A stretch of DNA of 64,000 nt from Rubrivivax sp. GTDB lineage: Bacteria > Pseudomonadota > Gammaproteobacteria > Burkholderiales > Burkholderiaceae_C. The stretch is taken from NCBI GenBank assembly GCA_019635315.1, contig JAHBZT010000006.1, positions 1 to 64,000 on the forward strand. Reading direction: 5' to 3'. Below, in pieces: positions 26,668-35,807 of the stretch. Position 1 is the stretch's first letter. Every line of letters starts with the position of its first letter. Under the pieces are notes generated by a model that did not search any database, had not been told where the DNA came from, and was given only the letters and a program-made list of their open reading frames with translations. The translations under genes were made by a program, and so were the position numbers.

Positions 26668-27054
26668 GTGCGTCGCATCTTCGCCATCTTCATGCTCGCT
26701 TTTTTGCCGCTCCAGTTCAGCTGGGCAGCGGTGGCGCCGTATTGCGGACACGAAGATCAGGCCGGGGCATCTCACTTCGGTCATCACGAGCACCAGCACC
26801 ACGCTGACACCGGCGGAAACACGAAGCCGGTTGCCGATCTGGATGCGACCGCGAATGCTGCGGGCGACAAGGCCCCCGGTGCCACAGACCTGGACTGCGG
26901 CCAGTGCCATGGCAGCTGCAGCGCGATGCCCACTGTGAGTTCGTGTGTGCCCGGCGCGCTATTGATGGCGCAGCCCCGCGCCACGCTCGACGAAGCCGGC
27001 GGTGCGCACGCACCGACCCGACCCGAACGCCCTCAGTGGCTGCCCCTCGCCTGA
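26668..27054 (+). CDS. Exported His/Cys-rich protein, CzcI-like (128 aa)
   Basis: The start is GTG at 26668. A signal peptide (FAIFMLAFLPLQFSWA) is followed by a His cluster (HFGHHEHQHHADTGG) and a Cys motif (DCGQCHGSCSAM). This resembles CzcI and similar small periplasmic proteins that precede czcCBA operons, where they are thought to modulate induction or bind metal. It is followed by a hairpin at 27105-27123 and then czcC. Confidence 0.7.
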   Translation: MRRIFAIFMLAFLPLQFSWAAVAPYCGHEDQAGASHFGHHEHQHHADTGGNTKPVADLDATANAAGDKAPGATDLDCGQCHGSCSAMPTVSSCVPGALLMAQPRATLDEAGGAHAPTRPERPQWLPLA

Positions 27055-27104
27055 TCGGCGAGGCGGGTCTCCTCCTTCTCTGAAGCCCGTTCGCGCCTGA
27101 GTGC

Positions 27105-27123
27105 GCGCCGCAGCGTGCGGCGC
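27105..27123 (+). terminator. Hairpin between czcI-like gene and czcC
   Basis: GCGCCGCA and TGCGGCGC form a perfect 8-bp stem with a 3-nt loop in the 143-nt gap. There is no U-tract, so it may attenuate rather than fully terminate. Confidence 0.4.
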
Positions 27124-27197
27124 AGTCAGGCCCGACGCGACCTCTTGGTCGCCGCTTGCCGATCTCCCGTGGGTTGTTTCCAACACAGGAGCATCGG

Positions 27198-28493
27198 ATG
27201 AATCCAAGAACTCGAACAAAGGCCGGGCTGCTGCGCGCGGGTGCGGCGGCTGCCATGGCCGTCTTCAGCATCGCCGTGCAGGCGCAGCCTGCCTCTACAT
27301 CTGTTGCGCCGGCAGCGTCTCAGACTGCCGCGGGCTCGCTGAGCCTGCGGCAGGTCTTCGACGCCGTCTGGGCCCGCCAACCCGAGGCCATGGCCCTGCA
27401 GGCGCGACGCGACGCCGCCCGTGCGCAGCAGAGCGCGGCGACAGCCTGGACGCCGGAACCCGCAGCCCTGGAACTCTCCAACAAGACCGACCGCCTGAAC
27501 CGTAACCAGGGTGCCCGCGAGCTGGAGGTCGGTGTCGCCGTACCGCTCTGGCTGCCCGGAGAGCGTGGCAGGAGTGCCGCGCTGGCAGAGGCAGAAGGTG
27601 CGGCCATCGAGAGCCGCGCTACCGCGGCGCAACTGCGCATCGCTGCCACCGTCCGTGAGGCGTGGTGGCAGTGGCAGCGCGCGCGCATCGAAGTCAACAG
27701 CGCCCGCGACCAGCTCGACAACACCCGCCGCATCGCCGCCGACGTGGCCCGCCGGACGAAGGCCGGTGACCTGGCGCGCGCCGACCAGCACCAAGCTGAC
27801 GGCGCCGTGGCAAGTGCCGAGGCGAACATGGCCCAAGCCGAAGCCGCCGTTGCAGCGGCCCGACAGCATCTGCGCGCGTTGGCCGGAACGGCACCCGCAC
27901 CGAGCGAGGTTGCCGGTGCATTGGCGGAACCTGACCCGAGCGCCGCTGCAGCAGACCTCGAAGCCCACGCCGCGCTGCAGGAGCTGAAGGATCGCGCTGC
28001 CGTTGCCGAGAGGACCGTAGCACTGGCCGCGGCACAGTCGCGCGCGAATCCCGAGTTGATGCTGGCTACCACGCGCGACCGCGGTGCCTTCGGCGAAGCG
28101 GCGCAACAGACGATCACGCTGGGCGTGCGCATCCCGTTCGGTGGCGGCCCGCGCCACGACGCACGAACGGCCAACGCCCGCGCCGAAGCGACTGAGATCC
28201 AGGCTCAACTGGCGCTGGAACGCGAGCGTGTGATCGCGGAACGCGAGGCCGCGAAGGTCCGCGTGGACGCCTCCCGCGCCCAGCTTGCTGCTGCGGAGCG
28301 CCGCGCCCAGCTTGCCCGCGAGTCGCGCGGCTTCTTCGACAAGTCCTTCCGACTCGGCGAGACCGACCTGCCGACCCGCCTGCGCATCGAGGCAGAAGCC
28401 GCCGAGGCCGAACGCCAGGCCGCGCGCACCCGCATCGAACTCGCCGCGGCCATCTCCGCCTGGCGGCAGGCCCTGGGCCTTCTTCCTCAGTGA
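27198..28493 (+). CDS. czcC: CzcC-like outer-membrane factor (431 aa)
   Basis: This is a TolC-family channel that completes an RND efflux pump across the outer membrane. A signal peptide (AAAAMAVFSIAVQAQ) is followed by two long coiled-coil repeats rich in Ala, Arg, Glu and Gln (about 60-240 and 260-430). LELEVGVAVPLWLPGERG-like and TITLGVRIPFGGGPRHDA strands are seen at the equivalent positions of the two halves. It is the first gene of the efflux operon; GGAG is 8 nt before the ATG. Confidence 0.88.
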   Translation: MNPRTRTKAGLLRAGAAAAMAVFSIAVQAQPASTSVAPAASQTAAGSLSLRQVFDAVWARQPEAMALQARRDAARAQQSAATAWTPEPAALELSNKTDRLNRNQGARELEVGVAVPLWLPGERGRSAALAEAEGAAIESRATAAQLRIAATVREAWWQWQRARIEVNSARDQLDNTRRIAADVARRTKAGDLARADQHQADGAVASAEANMAQAEAAVAAARQHLRALAGTAPAPSEVAGALAEPDPSAAAADLEAHAALQELKDRAAVAERTVALAAAQSRANPELMLATTRDRGAFGEAAQQTITLGVRIPFGGGPRHDARTANARAEATEIQAQLALERERVIAEREAAKVRVDASRAQLAAAERRAQLARESRGFFDKSFRLGETDLPTRLRIEAEAAEAERQAARTRIELAAAISAWRQALGLLPQ

Positions 28494-28530
28494 CGCCCTG
28501 CCACGCATCGAACTCTTCAGGAATCCATCC

Positions 28531-29085
28531 ATGAACCTCCCCCACACCCTGGCCGCGCTGTTCGTTGCGGCCACCTTCCTTGGCTCGCCCGCGTGGGCGG
28601 GCGAAGGTCATGACCACGGAGAAACGGCCCCCGCAGCCGTCGGCCAGGCGCTGCCGCGCTTCTCTGCTGTGTCCGAGACCTTCGAACTCGTCGGCGTGCT
28701 CAGCGGCAAGCAGATCACGCTGTACCTCGACCGCTTCGGCGACAACAGCCCGGTGCGCGGTGCGCAGATCGAGCTCGAGATCGGCGGCGCCAAGTTCAAG
28801 GCCGAGAAACAGGGCGAAGACGAATACGAGGTCGTGCTGCCCGAGGCCCCCAAGGAAGGCGTGCTGCCCGTCACCGCCACGGTGACCGCCGGCAACGAGG
28901 TCGACCTGCTGGCCGGTGAACTCGACATCCACGAAGCTGCGCATGCCGACGAGGCTGCACACACACACTCGTGGACGGAGTACGCAGGATGGGGTGCCGG
29001 CGGTCTGGCAGCGCTGGTCTTGCTCGCCTGGGGCGGGCGCCGCGTGATGAGCGCGCGCAGCGTTCGCGCCGGGGGTGCAGCATGA
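28531..29085 (+). CDS. Periplasmic, C-terminally anchored accessory protein of RND pump (184 aa)
   Basis: The signal peptide (LAALFVAATFLGSPAWA) precedes a His-bearing GEGHDHGE segment and a beta-rich domain (about 40-135). A second His cluster (HEAAHADEAAHTHSW) and a C-terminal membrane helix (GGLAALVLLAWGG) follow. The mature N terminus GEGHDHG is the same as that of the adjacent CzcB, and the beta domain resembles a membrane-fusion fragment. It probably captures metal for the pump. Its stop overlaps the czcB start (ATGA). Confidence 0.7.
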   Translation: MNLPHTLAALFVAATFLGSPAWAGEGHDHGETAPAAVGQALPRFSAVSETFELVGVLSGKQITLYLDRFGDNSPVRGAQIELEIGGAKFKAEKQGEDEYEVVLPEAPKEGVLPVTATVTAGNEVDLLAGELDIHEAAHADEAAHTHSWTEYAGWGAGGLAALVLLAWGGRRVMSARSVRAGGAA

Positions 29086-30194
29086 AGCGCGCCCTGATCG
29101 CCTCCAGCCTTGCGCTGCTGATCGCCTCGACCGGGTTCGCCCCTGTCCATGCCGGCGAAGGTCACGACCACGGCGACGGGCCCGCAGCGCCCAGCGCCAA
29201 CGGGCCCCAGCGTCAGCCCGACGGCAGCGTCTTCCTGCCCAAGCCAGCGCAACGCCAGCTGGGCGTGCGCACGCTCGTCACCGAAGCCGCCGAACTGCCA
29301 CGCACCGTGGAACTGGGCGCCAAGGTGCTGATGGACCCGAACGCCGGTGGCAAGGTGCAGCCGCTGAACGCCGGCCGCATCGAGCCGGGGCCGCGCGGGC
29401 TGCCCAACCCCGGGCAGGCGGTGCGCAAGGGTGAAGTGCTGGCCTATGTCGTGCCGTCGGCCGCGCCGATCGAACGCTCCAACCAGGCCGCACAGCTCGC
29501 CGAACTGCGTGCCGCCAAGGCACTGGCCGACAAGCGCGTCGCGCGTCTGCAGGAACTGGCCGACACGGTGCCACGCAAGGAGATCGAAGCGGCCGAGAGC
29601 GAAGCCGCCAGCCTGACGGCGCGCATCGCCGCCGTCGGGGGCGGCCTGTCCACCCGCGAGGCGCTGATCGCACCGGTGTCCGGCGTGATCGCCTCCGCCA
29701 ATGTGGTCGCCGGCCAGGTGGTCGATGCACGCGAACTGGTGTTCGAGATCGTCGACCCCTCTCGCCTGCGCATCGAGGCGCTGGCCTTCGACTCCGCCAT
29801 CGCCGCGAACATCGGCACTGCGACGATGGCCGTGGGCAACCAACGTGTGCCGCTGACCTTCATCGGCGCCTCGCGCAGCCTGCGCGAGCAGGCGCTGCCG
29901 CTGGTCTTCCGCGCCCAGGGCAATGCGCTGAACCTGCTGGCCGTCGGCCAGCCGGTGCGCGTGTTCGTGCAGACCCGAGACAAGGTCAAGGGTGTGTCGG
30001 TGCCGGTGGCCTCGCTGATGAAGAACCCGGCCAACCAGACCGTCGTCTGGGTCAAGACGGCACCAGAGCGCTTCGAGCCTCGCACCGTCACCACCGAACC
30101 GCTGGACGGGGTGAACGCGGCCGTGACATCGGGCCTGCAGCCGGGCGACCGGGTCGCGACGCAAGGCGCCACCTTGATCAACCAGGTGCGCTGA
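29082..30194 (+). CDS. czcB: CzcB-like periplasmic adaptor (370 aa)
   Basis: This is a membrane-fusion protein linking the RND pump to the outer-membrane factor. A signal peptide (SLALLIASTGFAPVHA) leads to GEGHDHGDG, a potential metal-binding N terminus. The order is then a barrel-sandwich half (VQPLNAGRIEPGP), an alpha hairpin (about 125-185), the second lipoyl half (ALIAPVSGVIASANVVAGQVV), a beta barrel and a membrane-proximal domain. It overlaps the upstream gene by ATGA and ends 1 nt before czcA. Confidence 0.9.
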   Translation: MKRALIASSLALLIASTGFAPVHAGEGHDHGDGPAAPSANGPQRQPDGSVFLPKPAQRQLGVRTLVTEAAELPRTVELGAKVLMDPNAGGKVQPLNAGRIEPGPRGLPNPGQAVRKGEVLAYVVPSAAPIERSNQAAQLAELRAAKALADKRVARLQELADTVPRKEIEAAESEAASLTARIAAVGGGLSTREALIAPVSGVIASANVVAGQVVDARELVFEIVDPSRLRIEALAFDSAIAANIGTATMAVGNQRVPLTFIGASRSLREQALPLVFRAQGNALNLLAVGQPVRVFVQTRDKVKGVSVPVASLMKNPANQTVVWVKTAPERFEPRTVTTEPLDGVNAAVTSGLQPGDRVATQGATLINQVR

Positions 30195-30195
30195 C

Positions 30196-33100
30196 ATGTT
30201 CAAGTGGCTACTCGACAACAGCCTGAGGAACCGGCTGCTGGTGATCATCGCCAGCGTGGTGCTGATGGCCTACGGCGCGTTCACGCTTTCCACCACCCCG
30301 GTGGACGTGTTCCCCGACCTCAACAAGCCGACCGTCACCATCATGACGGAGGCCGGCGGCATGGCCGCCGAGGAGGTGGAGCAGCTCATCACCTTCCCGC
30401 TTGAGACGACCATGAACGGTCTGCCTGGCGTGGAGTCGGTGCGCTCGACCTCGTCGGCCGGCCTGTCCTTCCTCTACGTCACGTTCGACTGGAGCACCGA
30501 CATCTTCCGCGCCCGGCAACTGGTGTCGGAGCGGCTGTCGTCGATGGAAGAAGGCATCGCCGAGGGTGTGGTGCCGCGCATGGGCCCGATCAGCTCGATC
30601 ATGGGCGAGATCATGCAGATCGCCATTCCGGTCGATCCGAACAAGATCAGCGCGATGGCCGTGCGTGAGTACGCCGACTGGGTGCTGCGTCCGCGGCTGC
30701 TGTCGGTGCCTGGCGTGGCTCAGGTCATCCCGATCGGCGGCGAGGTTCGCCAGTTCCAGGTGCAGCCGAACACCACGCGCATGGCCGAGCTGGGCATCAC
30801 ACACGACCAGCTCGAAGGCGCGCTGAAGGGGTACTCCAGCAACACCTCGGGCGGCTTCCTGGAGCTGAACGGGCGCGAGTACCTGATCCGTAACCTGGGC
30901 CGTACCTCGCGCCTGGACGACCTGAACAACCTGGCGCTGACCGCCAAGGATGGCCAACCCATCCTGATGCGCCAGATCGCCGAGGTCACCTTTGCGGCGG
31001 CACCCAAGCGCGGCGATGCCGGCTACGAAGGCAAGCCGGCCGTGATCCTGGGCATCCAGAAACAGCCGACCGCCGACACCATCGCACTCACGAAATCCAT
31101 CGAGGACGCGCTGGTCGGGCTGAAGGCCTCGCTGCCGGCCGGCATGGAGGCGCCGCGCGTGACCTTCCGCCAGGCCAGCTTCATCGAGGCCTCGATCACC
31201 ACGCTGCAGGGGAAGCTGATCGGCGCCTCGATCTTCGTCGCGGTGATCCTGTTCTTCTTCCTGGGCACCTTGCGGCCGACGATCATCGCGCTGACGGCGA
31301 TTCCGGTGTCGATCTTCATCACCGCGCTGGTGTTCAAGTATTTCGGGCTGTCGATCAACACGATGACGCTGGGCGGCCTGGCCATCGCCATCGGCGGCCT
31401 GGTCGACGACGCGGTGGTGGGCGTCGAGAACGTGCTGCGGCGGCTGAAGGCCGACCGGGCGAACCATCCGGACCACCGGCTGCACCCGATCGAGATCGTG
31501 GCGCGCGCGACGATGGAAGTGCGGTCGGCGATCCTCTACGCCACCGTCATCATCGTGCTGGTCTTCATCCCGCTGTTCGCGCTGCCGGGGCTCGAAGGCA
31601 AGCTTTTCGTGCCGCTGGGCATCGCTTTCATCGTGTCCACGCTGGCCTCGCTGATCGTGTCGGTGACGGTGACGCCCGTGCTCAGCTTCTACCTGCTACC
31701 GCGCATGAAGAACCTGGACCACGGCGACACCAAGGTCCTGGCCTGGCTGAAGGCGCGCTACCGCAGCAGCCTGCAGGGCGTGCTGAACCGGCCCAAGGCC
31801 GCCATGGTGGCCGCAGGTGCCGCGGTGCTGGTGGCCGCGGCGGCCGTGCCGTTCTTCCCGACGACCTTCCTGCCACCCTTCAACGAGGGCACGCTGCTGA
31901 TCGGCTTGCGGCTGAACCCCGGTGTGACACTCAGCGAAACCTCGGCGCTGGCGCGCCAGGCCGAGGTGCTGATCAAGCAGGTGCCCGAGGTCACGCACGT
32001 CGGCCGCCGCAGCGGCCGGGCCGAGCTGGACGAACATGCCGAAGGCGTGCACGTCAGTGAGCTCGATGTAGGCCTAAAGCCCACCGCCGAGCTGACGCGA
32101 AGCATGGACGAGATCAAGGCCGACATCCGTGCGCGGCTGGTCAATTTGCCCGCTGCGCTGGAGATCGGCCAGCCGATCTCGCACCGCATCGACCACATGC
32201 TGTCGGGCGTGCGCTCGCAGATCGCGATCAAAATCTTCGGCGAGGACCTCGATGCCCTGCGAGGCCAGGCCGACGCGCTGCGCGCGAAGCTCGCCGCCAT
32301 CCCCGGCATCGCCGACCTGCAGATCGAAAAGCAGGTGCTGGCGCCGCAGATCAAGGTGCGCATCGACTACGCCGCCGCGGCGCAGTACGGGGTGCCGGCG
32401 CCCCAGGTGCTGAACGCGTTGCAGGCGCTGGTCGAGGGCGAGAAGGTCACCCAGATCGTCGAGGGCAGCCGGCGCTTCGCGCTGGTAGTCAAGCTGCCGG
32501 AGTCGGCGCGGTCGGTGGAGGGGCTGGGTCAAATCCTCATCGAGACACCGAACGGCCGCATCCCGCTGTTGAAGATCGCCACCATCGAGGACGGTGACGG
32601 CCCCAACCAGATTAGCCGCGACGATGGCAAGCGGCGCATCGTGCTGTCGGCCAACGCCTCTGGGCGCGCTCTGTCGGAGATCGTGGCCGACATCCGTAAA
32701 GTGGTCGCCGAGACCAAGCTACCCGAGGGCTACTTCATCACCTTGGGCGGGCAGTTCCAGGCGCAGGAGGAGGCCTCGCGCCTGGTCGGCCTGCTGTCCA
32801 TCGTGTCGCTGACGCTGATGTTCGTGGTGCTCTACAGCCGCTATAAGTCGGCGGCGTTGTCGGCGCTGATCATGGTGAACATCCCGCTGGCGCTGGTCGG
32901 TGCAGTGATCGGCCTGTGGCTGTCGGGCCAGCCGCTGTCGGTGGCTGCGCTGGTCGGCTTCATCACGCTGGCCGGCATCTCGGTGCGCAACGGCATCCTG
33001 AAGGTCAGCCACTACATCAACCTGATGCGCTTCGAGGGCGAGTCCTTCGACCAGAAGATGATCCTGCGCGGCTCGCTGGAGCGGCTGAGCCCCGTGCTGA

Positions 33101-33315
33101 TGACGGCGCTGGTCACCGCCTTCGCGCTGGCCCCCCTGCTGTTCGAGGCCGAGCAGCCCGGCACTGAGGTGCTGCACCCAGTGGCGGTGGTGATCTTCTC
33201 CGGCCTCATCAGCTCGACCCTGCTCGACACCTTCCTCACGCCTGCGATGTTCTGGCTCTTCGGGCGCAAGCCGGCCGAAGCGCTGATGGACGACCGGGAC
33301 GCCGAGGCGCTTTGA
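30196..33315 (+). CDS. czcA: Heavy-metal RND efflux pump, CzcA family (1039 aa)
   Basis: This is a proton-driven inner-membrane pump of twelve helices with two large periplasmic loops. Length and hallmarks (TPVDVFPDLNKPTVTIMTE near the N terminus, GISVRNGILKVSHYINLM in TM10) fit the heavy-metal family. The TM4 motif reads AIGGLVDDAVVGVEN around residue 404, with two consecutive Asp; the classical Co/Zn/Cd form is DFG...DGA. Substrate assignment is therefore open (see findings). It is co-transcribed with czcC, the accessory gene and czcB. Confidence 0.92.
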   Translation: MFKWLLDNSLRNRLLVIIASVVLMAYGAFTLSTTPVDVFPDLNKPTVTIMTEAGGMAAEEVEQLITFPLETTMNGLPGVESVRSTSSAGLSFLYVTFDWSTDIFRARQLVSERLSSMEEGIAEGVVPRMGPISSIMGEIMQIAIPVDPNKISAMAVREYADWVLRPRLLSVPGVAQVIPIGGEVRQFQVQPNTTRMAELGITHDQLEGALKGYSSNTSGGFLELNGREYLIRNLGRTSRLDDLNNLALTAKDGQPILMRQIAEVTFAAAPKRGDAGYEGKPAVILGIQKQPTADTIALTKSIEDALVGLKASLPAGMEAPRVTFRQASFIEASITTLQGKLIGASIFVAVILFFFLGTLRPTIIALTAIPVSIFITALVFKYFGLSINTMTLGGLAIAIGGLVDDAVVGVENVLRRLKADRANHPDHRLHPIEIVARATMEVRSAILYATVIIVLVFIPLFALPGLEGKLFVPLGIAFIVSTLASLIVSVTVTPVLSFYLLPRMKNLDHGDTKVLAWLKARYRSSLQGVLNRPKAAMVAAGAAVLVAAAAVPFFPTTFLPPFNEGTLLIGLRLNPGVTLSETSALARQAEVLIKQVPEVTHVGRRSGRAELDEHAEGVHVSELDVGLKPTAELTRSMDEIKADIRARLVNLPAALEIGQPISHRIDHMLSGVRSQIAIKIFGEDLDALRGQADALRAKLAAIPGIADLQIEKQVLAPQIKVRIDYAAAAQYGVPAPQVLNALQALVEGEKVTQIVEGSRRFALVVKLPESARSVEGLGQILIETPNGRIPLLKIATIEDGDGPNQISRDDGKRRIVLSANASGRALSEIVADIRKVVAETKLPEGYFITLGGQFQAQEEASRLVGLLSIVSLTLMFVVLYSRYKSAALSALIMVNIPLALVGAVIGLWLSGQPLSVAALVGFITLAGISVRNGILKVSHYINLMRFEGESFDQKMILRGSLERLSPVLMTALVTAFALAPLLFEAEQPGTEVLHPVAVVIFSGLISSTLLDTFLTPAMFWLFGRKPAEALMDDRDAEAL

Positions 33316-33356
33316 TTCCATCCCTGTTCACACCCCACCACCCCGAAAGGACTCCC

Positions 33357-33731
33357 ATGAAGACCCAAGCTCTCCTCGCCTCCATCACCCTGGCCCTCGC
33401 CGGCTCGGCCTTCGCCGCCGGCGACAAGCACGACCACAAGCCGCTGCACGGCGGCGTGGTCGTCGAGGTCAAGGACATGGACTACGAACTGGTGGCCAAG
33501 CCGACCGTGATCCAGCTCCATCTGCGCGACCACGGCAAGGCGGCCGACCTGAGCAAGGCGACCGCCAAGCTCACGCTGCTGACCGGCACCGAGAAGCAGG
33601 AGGTCGAACTGAAGCCCGCCGGCGACAAGCTCGAAGCCACCGGCAGCTTCAAGGTCGGCCCAGGCACCAAGGCCGTGGCCATCGTGACGGTCGCCGGCAA
33701 GCCATCGACGGCACGCTTCACCCTGAAGTAA
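33357..33731 (+). CDS. Small periplasmic protein of RND efflux operon (124 aa)
   Basis: A signal peptide (LLASITLALAGSAFA) is followed by a short His segment (GDKHDHKPLHGG) and a beta-rich domain. I do not recognise a named family, but a HDH-start periplasmic protein downstream of czcA is a recurring arrangement. A metal chaperone for the pump is the likeliest role. GAAAGGACTCCC gives a ribosome binding site for the ATG at 33357. Confidence 0.7.
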   Translation: MKTQALLASITLALAGSAFAAGDKHDHKPLHGGVVVEVKDMDYELVAKPTVIQLHLRDHGKAADLSKATAKLTLLTGTEKQEVELKPAGDKLEATGSFKVGPGTKAVAIVTVAGKPSTARFTLK

Positions 33732-33744
33732 GGTTGCCCGCGCC

Positions 33745-34206
33745 ATGAGCAGCGCGCGCGATGAACACGACAGCACAGCACCCACCCGGCCGAGCACCGG
33801 GTGGGTGTGGCTGTCGGCCGCCTGGGCCGTCGCCCTGGTGTCGACGTTTGCCGCGCTGTTCATCGGCGAGGTGATGGGCATGACGCCCTGCCAGCTTTGC
33901 TGGTACCAACGCATCCTGATGTTTCCGCTGGCCGTGATCCTGGGCATGGCGGCCTTCGGCAACGACCGGCGCGGGGCCGTCTATGCGTTGCCGCTGGCGC
34001 TGGGCGGCGTTGCGGTGGCGGGCTATCACACCGCACTCGTTGCAGGCTGGGTGCCGCAGTGGTGGATCCCCTGCGGCGCCGGCCCGTCCTGCAGCGATCA
34101 GAAGCTGGTGATCCTTGGCGACATCCAGATTCCGTGGCTGTCGCTGCTGGCCTTCACTGCCATCGTCGCGCTCCTGCTCGTCTACCTGCGAAAGACCCGT
34201 CCATGA
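33745..34206 (+). CDS. DsbB-like disulfide bond oxidoreductase (153 aa)
   Basis: This inner-membrane protein would reoxidise a periplasmic thiol oxidase using quinone. Four helices are visible. The first periplasmic Cys pair is in TPCQLCWYQRILMFP, the DsbB/BdbC signature. The second pair is in WWIPCGAGPSCSDQKLVILG. The stop overlaps the start of the DsbA-like gene (ATGA at 34203). The pair follows the RND operon by 13 nt, so it may be induced with it. Confidence 0.88.
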   Translation: MSSARDEHDSTAPTRPSTGWVWLSAAWAVALVSTFAALFIGEVMGMTPCQLCWYQRILMFPLAVILGMAAFGNDRRGAVYALPLALGGVAVAGYHTALVAGWVPQWWIPCGAGPSCSDQKLVILGDIQIPWLSLLAFTAIVALLLVYLRKTRP

Positions 34207-34859
34207 ACACCAAGAAGCTCGCTGTCGGCGGCATCCTGATCCTCGTGGTCGCCGCCTTCGCCCTGGGCGTGAGCCTCTACCGGAAGCAGACACAGAGTGT
34301 CCAGGACCAGACGGTGCGCGCCGAGCAGACCCGCCTCGTGCGCATGCACTCGCCGGTGCTCGGCCCGCAGGCCGCGCCGGTCACGATCGTCGAGTTCTTC
34401 GACCCGGCGTGCGAGACCTGCCGTGCGTTCTATCCCATCGTCAAGAGCCTGATGGCAAAGTACCCCGAGGAGGTCCGGCTCGTCATCCGCTACGCACCGT
34501 TCCACCAGGGCTCCGACCAGGTGGTGAAGCTGCTCGAAGCGGCCAAGCGCCAGGGCAAGTACCAGCCGGTGCTTGAAGCGGTGCTGCAGGCGCAGCCGAC
34601 CTGGGCCGACCACGGGCGCCCGAATCCTGACCTCACCTTCGAGATCGCGAAGACTGCCGGCCTGGATATCGAGCGGGCCCGGGAAGACATGGCACGGCCC
34701 GAGATGCAGGCGCTGCTGGCCCAGGATGTCGCGGACTTGAGTGCGCTGCAGGTGAGCCGGACGCCCACCTTCTTCGTCAACGGCCGCAGCCTGCTGAGCT
34801 TTGGGCCGGACCAGCTTGCCGCTCTCGTGGCGGAGGAGGTGGCGAAGGCGAAGCGATAG
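34203..34859 (+). CDS. DsbA/BdbD-like thioredoxin-fold protein (218 aa)
   Basis: An N-terminal signal anchor (AVGGILILVVAAFALGVSLY) precedes a thioredoxin fold. The active site is CETC in EFFDPACETCRAFYPIV, with the helical insert typical of DsbA and a cis-Pro loop in SRTPTFFVNGR. It would introduce or rearrange disulfides in periplasmic Cys-containing proteins of the resistance systems, working with the DsbB-like protein encoded immediately upstream. Confidence 0.88.
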   Translation: MNTKKLAVGGILILVVAAFALGVSLYRKQTQSVQDQTVRAEQTRLVRMHSPVLGPQAAPVTIVEFFDPACETCRAFYPIVKSLMAKYPEEVRLVIRYAPFHQGSDQVVKLLEAAKRQGKYQPVLEAVLQAQPTWADHGRPNPDLTFEIAKTAGLDIERAREDMARPEMQALLAQDVADLSALQVSRTPTFFVNGRSLLSFGPDQLAALVAEEVAKAKR

Positions 34860-35210
34860 GCCGGGGCCCGGCGTGCGGCATGCCCGGTGTACGCTCAGAT
34901 GGCGCACTGCGTGGAGTATCGCCTTGGCCCGATGACCGCTGTGGGCCGTATTGCCAAAGGTCCGCTCCTGGCCGCCTGCGTGAGATCACGAACGACCGCT
35001 TCATGGCGGCGGAACGGCAAGAGCGCGGACTCCTCGTCCGACCGCTTTGGAGCAACCCGGCTGACCGGATAGGGTCGTCCAGGGACAGCGGCCTCGCTGA
35101 CTTGAACTCCGGAAAGCGGTCGCTCTTTGAAGTGCGACACGGCTCCTGACGGCTTCCACCCGTACAGCGCTGATCCCCGACCTTCCTCGGGCCCTTGGCA
35201 CAATCGGTGA
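34860..35210. other. Non-coding stretch at right end of cargo
   Basis: A GCCGGG/CCCGGC hairpin lies directly after the DsbA-like stop (34860-34872) and may terminate the operon. The rest has no supportable gene; it contains ACGACCGCTT- and GACCGCTTTGG-type sequences that loosely recall the RIT flanks. Confidence 0.4.
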
Positions 35211-35669
35211 ATGCCGAACATTGCATCAGTGCTCAAGGCCGAGATCGTTCGTCTGGCTCGCAAGGAATTGCGCGGCGAGGTCGGTTCGATCAGAAAGGCG
35301 CTCGCGGCAGCGCGCGCGGAAAGCGCCGCGTTGAAGCGCAGAGTCAGCGAGCTGGAACGGTCCGTGCGGCAGTCCGCGCGCGCCGCGCCCGCTCGGCCGC
35401 CATCACCACCTTCGGTCGAGGAAGCGGACGGCGCCGACAGATTCCGGTTCCGAGCCTCCGGTATGGCTAGCAATCGCAAGCGCCTGGGCTTGTCGGCTGC
35501 GGATTTCGGGTTGCTCGTCGGCGCATCCGGACAGAGCGTTTATGCCTGGGAGCAGGGCAAGGCACGCCCCAGAGGGAAGAACCTCGCGGCCATCGCTGCC
35601 TTGCGCGGGGTCGGCAAGCGCGAGGTGGTGGAGCGGTTGGCAGCCCTGAAGTCGGGCGAGCAGTCGTAG
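35211..35669 (+). CDS. Coiled-coil plus HTH DNA-binding protein (152 aa)
   Basis: Residues 1-60 are a charged coiled coil (LKAEIVRLARKELRGEVGSIRKAL, then ALKRRVSELERSV). After a Pro-rich linker, residues 92-150 form an XRE-like helix-turn-helix (LGLSAADFGLLVGASGQSVYAWEQGKARPRGKNLAAIAAL). It is probably a regulator of the adjoining backbone genes. Proteins of this design are frequent in island and phage-like DNA. No ligand is suggested by the sequence. Confidence 0.75.
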   Translation: MPNIASVLKAEIVRLARKELRGEVGSIRKALAAARAESAALKRRVSELERSVRQSARAAPARPPSPPSVEEADGADRFRFRASGMASNRKRLGLSAADFGLLVGASGQSVYAWEQGKARPRGKNLAAIAALRGVGKREVVERLAALKSGEQS

Positions 35670-35760
35670 GCGAGCCGACGCGCGGTCCGGCGTCCTGACC
35701 GGACCATCGGCGAGCGCTCCTCGTCACCCTTGAAGTGCATGGGCTCAATGGGATCCTGAC

Positions 35761-35789
35761 TGCATGGTGGGCCGTCGGCCTGCCATGCA
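35761..35789 (+). promoter_or_regulatory. Inverted repeat upstream of parB
   Basis: TGCATGGTGGGCC and GGCCTGCCATGCA form a 13-bp-armed inverted repeat with two mismatches and a 3-nt centre, ending 18 nt before the parB start. It could be an autoregulatory operator or a ParB-bound centromere-like site. The role is not shown. Confidence 0.45.
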
Positions 35790-35807
35790 ACCGATCAGGA
35801 GTCCCTC

